From assembly GCA_020053185.1 (NCBI GenBank), contig JAGVNP010000162.1, forward strand, positions 1 to 9,311: a stretch of 9,311 bases of DNA, read 5' to 3'. This stretch comes from Deltaproteobacteria bacterium. GTDB taxonomy: Bacteria > Desulfobacterota > Desulfomonilia > UBA1062. Positions 4,518-9,311 of this stretch are shown piece by piece; within the stretch, counting starts at the first letter, position 1, and every line of letters starts with the position of its first letter. The notes under the pieces were generated by a model. It was not told the DNA's origin. It saw only the letters and a program-made list of their open reading frames with translations, and did no database searches. The position numbers and the translations under genes are program-made.

Positions 4518-7487
4518 ATGGCTGGAGTCAAGAGATCGTCTGCTAATATCATCGCTCATGGGCTTTTGCAGCTCATGGCAGCAAATTTTAATCTCAGACC
4601 TTCGCTCAGAAAATACTTGCGTTCAGATGACGGACCTATTGATTTTATTATCGGAATAAAAACCGAGACAAATACCGTTGAACAGGCGATTTCTTTTAAT
4701 GGCTGTAGAGCGCGTGTGGCCTGGAAGATTCCTCAAGGTGCAGGTGCTGTACTCACATTCATGGATGACGCAACCTTGTTGAGCATGCTCAGCCTTCCTC
4801 CCAACGAGGTACTCAATCTGCTCATGAAGAACAAGATGACCCTGAAAGGTAATCTCGCATATGTTCAGCTTTTCAATTTTTATCTCTCTCTGCTGCTTAA
4901 GAATAAGCAGATCAAGGCAATGCAAAAGGCCAGACAGGATCAGGAAGCACAGATTGCAAAAGATCTTGGCTGTGCAGTGCCGGAAAAAGCCTCACCTAAG
5001 GAAAGACAACTCCTGAAAGCAAAAGAGATCGATCCAGGAGTAAAATTTTTGAAAGACCCTTATTTGTCAGAATATGCCCTTGAAAATTTTCCGAGGCTAG
5101 AGAACTTTCTGGATATACATTTTAGCAGGAAGCCTGAAATATGTCCTGAACGGGCGATGCTTGTCACAAAATGGAGCAGGGAAAACGGATTTGAGACAGA
5201 TAAGTCCGGTAACCCATGGATTCCCGAGCTAAGACAGGGTTATGCATTTAAATATCTTATGGAAAACAGGAAGCCCATTATCAGACAAAACGATCTTATT
5301 GCAGGTACCACAACCACCAGGGATATTGGTGTTGTTCTCTACCCTGATTCTCATGGAACCATGATATGGGGCGAACTGCCTACTGCACCTTACAGGCATT
5401 TGAATCCCTATGATGTGTCTGAAGAAACCATAGATGTTCTTCACAACAAAGTCTTCCCATTCTGGATAAAGAGGAATTTCAGGGAGTGGGTGAGGGATAC
5501 GTATAGCAACCCATTGTGCCAGCAGCTGGATGAGCGCTTTGCTGTTTATTTTCTCTGGAAATCCGTGGCATTGTCGCACAGTATTGTTGATTTTCCAAAA
5601 CTTTTCAGTATCGGCACAAAAGGGATTATCAGGCAGATCGGAGATGAGCTGAAAAAAGATACATCTGCCGATCAGCAAAAGAAAGACACATTGAAAGCAA
5701 TGATTTTGTGTCTCGAGGGATTAGCTGCCTATTCCAGGAATCTTTCAAAGCAGGCATTGGCTGAGTCAAAACAAGAGACAGATCCTGTGCGTAAAGCTGA
5801 ATTGGAGCGTCTTGCTGCAATCTGCGAAAAGGTTCCGGAAAACCCATGCGAGAGCCTGGATGAGGCAGTAAATGTGCTCTGGATAGGCTGGGTTGGTGTG
5901 CATATGGAAAACACCAATGCAGGTTTTTCTCTGGGAAGACTGGATCAATGGCTCCAGCCGTATTTTGAAGCAGATATAAAGAAGCTCTCAACGGATGCTG
6001 AAAAGCAGGAATACATAAAAAAGGCGATTGAGTTGGTGGGCTGTTTTTATATGCGATGTACAGATCATCTGCCTTTGGTTCCTGATATCGGGAATTATCT
6101 CTTTGGAGGAAGCTCCTCTGACCAGGCGATTACTTTGGGCGGAGTCACTCCAGAAGGAGAAGATGCAGTAAATGACATGACCTATATATTCTTAAAAGTC
6201 ACAGAGATCCTGGGTATAAGAGATCCTAACGTGAATGCCCGCTACCATAAAGAAAAGAACTCGGATACTTATTTGAAGCGTCTCTGCGAAGTAAATTTCA
6301 TCACTACAGCTACCCCATCCATACATAATGATGAGGCAGTCATGACCTCTTTGGAAGAATTCAATTATCCGCCGGAGCATTTGAGGGACTGGTCAGCTAC
6401 AGGCTGCGTGGAGCCCACAATATCACACAGACATCTTGGTCATACGAATTGCATGATGATGAACATGGTGGCTGCACTCGAGATGGCCTTAAACAACGGC
6501 TATCACCCGCTAATGCGATGGAATGTGGGTCCAAAGACAGGCAGTGTGGAAAATGGTGTTTTCAAGACATTCGAGGATTTCTTCAATGCATTTACCACAC
6601 AGTTCAAATTTCTAATTGATCAGTCTGTGGAATACAATAATCTTCTTGGCGAGGCACACAGCGTGATCAGGCCAACACCTTATATCTCTGCGCTTATCGA
6701 CGGCAGCATGCAAAAAGGTAGAGATGTGACCAAGGGCGGAGCGCTCTACAACTCTTCCGGTTCAGCATGTATCGGGCTGGCAGACATCACTGATTCGCTC
6801 ATGGTGATCAAGAAGCTAGTGTATGATGAGAAAAAGGTTTCATTTACTGATTTGAAAAAAGCCATTGATACGAATTTCTGTGATAATCCGGCTTTGCATG
6901 CCATGGTGAAGAAAAAAGTTCCGTTTTTTGGATCAGGTGACAGCGAGGCAGTAGAAATAGCAAACAGGATCACGAAATTCAGCCATGATACATACGGTGC
7001 ACATAGAAATTTCAGGGGCGGAAAATACACTGCAGGGTTCTGGTCAATGTCCAACCATGTGGCATTCGGGACTTTGACAGGAGCCCTTCCTTCAGGAAGG
7101 CAGGCAGGAAAGGCATTTACCCCCGGGCTTACGCCGGAGCCGCATGCATCAAAGAGTCTGCTAGATAATATCAGGGATGTGAGCCAGCTTGAGCCCAGGA
7201 ATATGAACAACAATATTGCCTTTAACGTAAAGGTAGTGCCCAGTGCAGCAGATACTCATGAACAGGTGGTCGATCATATATTCTCATATACAAAGGCATA
7301 TGCAAAACTTGGCGGTATGCAGATGCAGTTCAATGTGGTTTCTTCCGATACCCTGCGGGACGCGATGCTGCACCCTGAAAACTATAAGAATTTACTGGTG
7401 CGTATCTCCGGATACAATGCATACTTTGTGACCCTGAATAAGGATATGCAGATCGAACTCATCGAGCGGGCAGAATACGGGCTGTAA
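4518..7487 (+). CDS. Glycyl radical enzyme (PFL-like) with N-terminal SCP2-like domain
   Basis: This 989-residue cytoplasmic enzyme belongs to the pyruvate-formate-lyase-like glycyl radical superfamily. Residues ~1-130 form an extra domain that looks like an SCP2 (sterol carrier/lipid-binding) fold, with 'LTFMDDATLLSMLSL' at 79-93 and 'NKMTLKGNLAYVQLF' at 105-119. A charged linker follows (~131-180), then the catalytic barrel from ~190. The active-site loop is GCVEP with C630 and E632, and the radical site is RISGYNAYF with G965, 25 residues from the C terminus. Other family motifs are 'TATPSIHNDEAVM', 'PTPYISALIDGSMQKGRDVTKGGALYNSSG' (split here only for reference) and 'TGALPSGRQAG'. The GCVE loop is shared by many dehydratase, lyase and decarboxylase members, whereas pyruvate formate-lyase itself has two adjacent cysteines, so that activity is unlikely. 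Hydrocarbon-type addition or elimination on a hydrophobic substrate is a possibility suggested by the lipid-binding domain. An activating radical SAM enzyme is needed but not in view. No disruption is seen. Confidence 0.9.
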   Translation: MAGVKRSSANIIAHGLLQLMAANFNLRPSLRKYLRSDDGPIDFIIGIKTETNTVEQAISFNGCRARVAWKIPQGAGAVLTFMDDATLLSMLSLPPNEVLNLLMKNKMTLKGNLAYVQLFNFYLSLLLKNKQIKAMQKARQDQEAQIAKDLGCAVPEKASPKERQLLKAKEIDPGVKFLKDPYLSEYALENFPRLENFLDIHFSRKPEICPERAMLVTKWSRENGFETDKSGNPWIPELRQGYAFKYLMENRKPIIRQNDLIAGTTTTRDIGVVLYPDSHGTMIWGELPTAPYRHLNPYDVSEETIDVLHNKVFPFWIKRNFREWVRDTYSNPLCQQLDERFAVYFLWKSVALSHSIVDFPKLFSIGTKGIIRQIGDELKKDTSADQQKKDTLKAMILCLEGLAAYSRNLSKQALAESKQETDPVRKAELERLAAICEKVPENPCESLDEAVNVLWIGWVGVHMENTNAGFSLGRLDQWLQPYFEADIKKLSTDAEKQEYIKKAIELVGCFYMRCTDHLPLVPDIGNYLFGGSSSDQAITLGGVTPEGEDAVNDMTYIFLKVTEILGIRDPNVNARYHKEKNSDTYLKRLCEVNFITTATPSIHNDEAVMTSLEEFNYPPEHLRDWSATGCVEPTISHRHLGHTNCMMMNMVAALEMALNNGYHPLMRWNVGPKTGSVENGVFKTFEDFFNAFTTQFKFLIDQSVEYNNLLGEAHSVIRPTPYISALIDGSMQKGRDVTKGGALYNSSGSACIGLADITDSLMVIKKLVYDEKKVSFTDLKKAIDTNFCDNPALHAMVKKKVPFFGSGDSEAVEIANRITKFSHDTYGAHRNFRGGKYTAGFWSMSNHVAFGTLTGALPSGRQAGKAFTPGLTPEPHASKSLLDNIRDVSQLEPRNMNNNIAFNVKVVPSAADTHEQVVDHIFSYTKAYAKLGGMQMQFNVVSSDTLRDAMLHPENYKNLLVRISGYNAYFVTLNKDMQIELIERAEYGL

Positions 7488-7497
7488 AGTGTGCTAA

Positions 7498-7548
7498 GTT
7501 AAACATATTGCAGGAGATTTCTTCGTGTGGTACTACCTGCATGTTAAC
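7498..7548 (+). other. Intercistronic stem-loop between GRE and Cys-rich gene
   Basis: GCAGG at 7510-7514 pairs with CCTGC at 7536-7540, ACAT at 7503-7506 with ATGT at 7541-7544, and GTTA at 7498-7501 with TAAC at 7545-7548. This gives 13 pairs interrupted by bulges of one and three bases, with a 21-base loop. No T run follows, so it is not a typical terminator. A role in mRNA processing or in setting the ratio of the two products is possible. Confidence 0.4.
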
Positions 7549-7559
7549 GCCGATATGCG

Positions 7560-7566
7560 AAGGAGG
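7560..7566 (+). promoter_or_regulatory. Ribosome binding site of the Cys-rich gene
   Basis: AAGGAGG sits five bases before the ATG at 7572 and only two before an in-frame GTG at 7569, so the ATG is the better start. Confidence 0.65.
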
Positions 7567-7571
7567 AAGTG

Positions 7572-7763
7572 ATGTCACAGAAGATCACAGAGAAAGATCG
7601 CAAGATGGCTCAGCGCTGTGTCGATTGTCTTGTCTGTAAAAAAGCTCGTGCTAACCAGCAAGGTCTTGCCAATTGGTTTGTGAGGAACATCGAGGGCAGC
7701 TTATGTCCTTTCTGTAAGGCATACGAAAAAGTGTACGGCAAAAAGGCGCATGAGCCTCGATAG
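7572..7763 (+). CDS. Small five-cysteine protein, candidate Fe-S accessory subunit of the GRE
   Basis: This 63-residue protein has five cysteines in two groups: C16-x2-C19-x2-C22 and C45-P-F-C48. They are separated by a segment containing 'GLANWFVRN' (31-39), and both ends are basic. There is no signal peptide or membrane segment, so it is cytoplasmic. The spacing suits a zinc site or a [4Fe-4S] cluster. Certain glycyl radical enzymes (benzylsuccinate synthase BssB/BssC, 4-hydroxyphenylacetate decarboxylase HpdC) have small cysteine-rich Fe-S subunits of similar size encoded beside the large subunit, and this gene lies 84 bases after the GRE. The subunit role is inferred from context and cysteine pattern; I do not recognise a precise family. 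A zinc-ribbon regulator or an electron carrier to the following oxidoreductase are alternatives. Confidence 0.7.
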   Translation: MSQKITEKDRKMAQRCVDCLVCKKARANQQGLANWFVRNIEGSLCPFCKAYEKVYGKKAHEPR

Positions 7764-7789
7764 AAAGGCCATGGGAGAAAAAATAAGTC

Positions 7790-7864
7790 GTGAAGTGTAA
7801 AGAGTAAAGTGTGAAGCGTTAGATTAAACACCTTATACCTCACTCCTCACACTTTACGTCTTAC
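7790..7864. repeat. Degenerate short-motif repeat forming an imperfect inverted repeat
   Basis: The gap before the oxidoreductase gene is built from variants of GTGAAGTGTAAAG: GTGAAGTGTAAAGAG at 7790-7804, GTAAAGTGTGAAG at 7804-7816, and complementary CTCACTCCTCACACTTTAC at 7839-7857. GTAAAGTGTGA at 7804-7814 pairs exactly with TCACACTTTAC at 7847-7857, and GTAA at 7797-7800 pairs with TTAC at 7861-7864. The loop is 32 bases and no T run follows, so a terminator is unlikely. Similar low-complexity GTGAAGTG-type tracts are known from intergenic regions of various bacteria; this is recalled, not searched. Confidence 0.5.
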
Positions 7865-7885
7865 GATCAAATAGGGAGGATTATT

Positions 7886-9311
7886 ATGAGTAATGCATAT
7901 ATGGGTAAGGTATTGTGGGTAGATTTGAGTAAGGGAGAGTGTCGGGAGGAGATAGTACCTGACGAGGTATATGGGAAGTATTTGTCTGGGACAGGGCTGG
8001 CTTCATATTTTTTGTATAACCGTATACCTGCTGGAGCTGATCCATTGGGGCCTGATAATATTTTGGGCATAATGACCGGGTTGCTTACTGCAACAGGGTC
8101 ATTGTTTACCGGAAGATGGATGGTGGTTGGGAAGTCACCGTTAACAGGTGGATGGGGAGATGCGAATTGCGGTGGCACATTTTCTCCTGCATTAAAGCGT
8201 AGTGGTTATGATGGGATTTTTTTTACAGGAATAAGTCCAAAGCCAGTATATCTTTACTTAGATAATGGCAGGGCAGAGATAAGGGATGCAGCTTATCTAT
8301 GGGGCAAGGATGCAGTAGAGACAGAAGAAGAGTTAATGAAGGATCTGGGACCCAAAGCCAGAGTAGCATGCATAGGACCTGCTGGTGAGAAGTTATCTTT
8401 GATATCCGGGGTATGCAATGACCGTGGCCGTATAGCAGCCCGTTCCGGGTTAGGAGCTGTGATGGGTTCCAAGAAGCTCAAGGCTGTTGTATGCATCGGC
8501 TCCAAAAGAATCAAAGTACATGATAAAGCGGAAATAAAAAGACTCAGTAATGTATGTAATAAATGGGTACAGTTCCAGCCGCCATTCATTCCAGGAACAA
8601 TTGCCTGGACAGTTGGTGCATTCATGCGGATTCTTCCAACACAGATGGCACAGGACGGCATGCTCTACAAGATCATGCTTAGAAAATGGGGAACAGTGAG
8701 CATGAACCAGGTATCTGCCGAGATGGGTGATTCACCTCTCAAGAATTGGGGCGGCAGCAACAAGGATTTTGGTCCGAGCAGATCAAAATCGGTAAATTCT
8801 GATGTGTTCAAAAACTGTGAGCGTGTAAAATATCATTGCTATTCGTGCCCCTTGGGCTGCGGCGGAATCTGCACAACGACAGGCAAATACAGCGAGACGC
8901 ATAAGCCTGAATACGAGAGCGTGCTTGCTCTTGGTGGGTTATGCATGAATGAAGATGCACACAGCATCTTTTATCTAAATGAAATATTAAACAGGGCCGG
9001 CATGGATACGATCTCTGCTGGCGGAACAGCAGCCTTTGCCATTGAGTGCTATGAGAACGGTATCCTAACGAAAGCAGATACTGATGGGCTTGAGCTCAAG
9101 TGGGGAAATTCCAATGCAATTGTTGCACTTATCGAGAAGATGATAAAGCGCGAGGGCATAGGAGATATTCTTGCAGACGGAACAAAGGCTGCTGTAAAGA
9201 AGATCGGCAAGGGCTCTGAAAAATTTGCCATGCATGCAGGCGGACAGGAGCTGCCCATGCATGACGGAAGGAATGATCCTGGCTTTGCCGTTCACTATAG
9301 TGTTGAGCCAA
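7886..9311 (+). CDS. Aldehyde:ferredoxin oxidoreductase family protein, 3' end outside window
   Basis: The frame is open from the ATG to the last base (475 codons plus one base). Full-length members have about 600 residues, so roughly three quarters is present. Members carry a tungsten (or molybdenum) bis-pyranopterin and one [4Fe-4S] cluster and oxidise aldehydes to acids with ferredoxin. Visible features are the N-terminal 'GKVLWVDLS' at 7-15, 'GKSPLTGGWGDANCGG' at 82-97, 'RIAARSGLGAVMGSKKLKAVV' (two parts) at 182-202, cluster ligands C318-x2-C321-x3-C325 in 'CYSCPLGC', 'KPEYES' at 340-345, and 'ELPMHD' at 455-460. The fourth cluster cysteine should lie beyond the window. The GGWGDANCGG region also occurs in benzoyl-CoA-reductase BamB-type members as I recall them, so this subfamily is not excluded. 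GGGAGGA at 7874-7880 fixes the start. It lies downstream of the GRE and Cys-rich genes, suggesting it handles their product. Codon use changes near base 8400. Confidence 0.9.
   Translation, partial: MSNAYMGKVLWVDLSKGECREEIVPDEVYGKYLSGTGLASYFLYNRIPAGADPLGPDNILGIMTGLLTATGSLFTGRWMVVGKSPLTGGWGDANCGGTFSPALKRSGYDGIFFTGISPKPVYLYLDNGRAEIRDAAYLWGKDAVETEEELMKDLGPKARVACIGPAGEKLSLISGVCNDRGRIAARSGLGAVMGSKKLKAVVCIGSKRIKVHDKAEIKRLSNVCNKWVQFQPPFIPGTIAWTVGAFMRILPTQMAQDGMLYKIMLRKWGTVSMNQVSAEMGDSPLKNWGGSNKDFGPSRSKSVNSDVFKNCERVKYHCYSCPLGCGGICTTTGKYSETHKPEYESVLALGGLCMNEDAHSIFYLNEILNRAGMDTISAGGTAAFAIECYENGILTKADTDGLELKWGNSNAIVALIEKMIKREGIGDILADGTKAAVKKIGKGSEKFAMHAGGQELPMHDGRNDPGFAVHYSVEP

Noticed and set aside
5229..5678. 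149-residue open frame on the minus strand
   Set aside because: It lies wholly antisense to the GRE catalytic domain and shows no recognisable protein sequence.
7079..7112. 'PSGRQAG' peptide encoded by an aggaaggcaggcagg tract, reminiscent of repeat insertions in genes of some bacteria
   Set aside because: GALPxGRxAG is a normal conserved segment of glycyl radical enzymes, so no insertion is needed to explain it.
6746..7213. 155-residue open frame on the minus strand
   Set aside because: It is antisense to conserved GRE motifs, including the GGALYN and GALPSGR segments, and is explained by their codon pattern.
4518..7487. Pyruvate formate-lyase identity for the GRE
   Set aside because: True pyruvate formate-lyase has two adjacent active-site cysteines; here the loop is GCVEP with one cysteine and a glutamate.
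7610..7843. 77-residue open frame on the minus strand
   Set aside because: It is antisense to the Cys-rich gene and reads through the low-complexity repeat, producing an artificial LTLHTLLFTLH pattern.
7804..7857. Rho-independent terminator before the oxidoreductase gene
   Set aside because: The stem is AT-rich with a 32-base loop and no T run follows it.

Overview
The window looks like part of the chromosome of a strictly anaerobic, Gram-negative-type bacterium with moderately low GC. The main evidence is a glycyl radical enzyme followed directly by a tungsten/molybdenum-type aldehyde:ferredoxin oxidoreductase, both characteristic of anaerobes. Three secreted proteins and strong AGGAGG ribosome binding sites before almost every gene fit this. 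The phylum cannot be fixed from the sequence. Desulfobacterota, Nitrospirota, Omnitrophota and similar lineages are plausible, and the palindromic repeat at the left edge is of a kind I associate with such genomes. All genes are on the + strand; I see no RNA genes, CRISPR arrays or transposase genes.

Left part (1-3105). A compound palindromic repeat (2-87) is followed by a good sigma70-type promoter (176-203). This drives a two-gene unit: a 587-residue secreted protein with an Ig-like domain, an HExxH zinc-protease-like motif and calcium-binding EF-hand/TSP3-like loops (245-2008), then a 283-residue secreted HEAT-repeat protein (2032-2883). A copy of the same 14-base sequence lies on each side of this unit (161-174 and 3020-3033). 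The gap between 2884 and 3105 holds a 9-bp inverted repeat enclosing a second stem, possibly a structured RNA or terminator.

Middle part (3106-4423). Three short genes are closely spaced: a TspO/MBR-family membrane protein, a pyridoxamine-5'-phosphate-oxidase-like (FMN split-barrel) protein, and a small exported protein resembling a superoxide reductase (desulfoferrodoxin) domain that has lost part of its iron site. Together they suggest a redox, tetrapyrrole or stress theme, but this is inference.

Right part (4455-9311). This is the most interesting section. A 989-residue protein fuses an SCP2-like lipid-binding domain at its N terminus to a complete glycyl radical enzyme (GCVEP catalytic cysteine loop, C630; RISGY glycyl radical site, G965). 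After an intercistronic hairpin comes a 63-residue protein with five cysteines (CxxCxxC and CPFC), which resembles in outline the small iron-sulfur subunits of benzylsuccinate synthase and 4-hydroxyphenylacetate decarboxylase. Then comes an aldehyde:ferredoxin oxidoreductase that runs off the right edge. My reading is a catabolic module in which the glycyl radical enzyme acts on a hydrophobic substrate, the Cys-rich protein is an accessory Fe-S subunit, and the oxidoreductase oxidises an aldehyde product with ferredoxin. The substrate is unknown and no activating enzyme is visible in the window. The first ~190 codons of the oxidoreductase gene differ in codon use from the rest, which suggests a mosaic gene.
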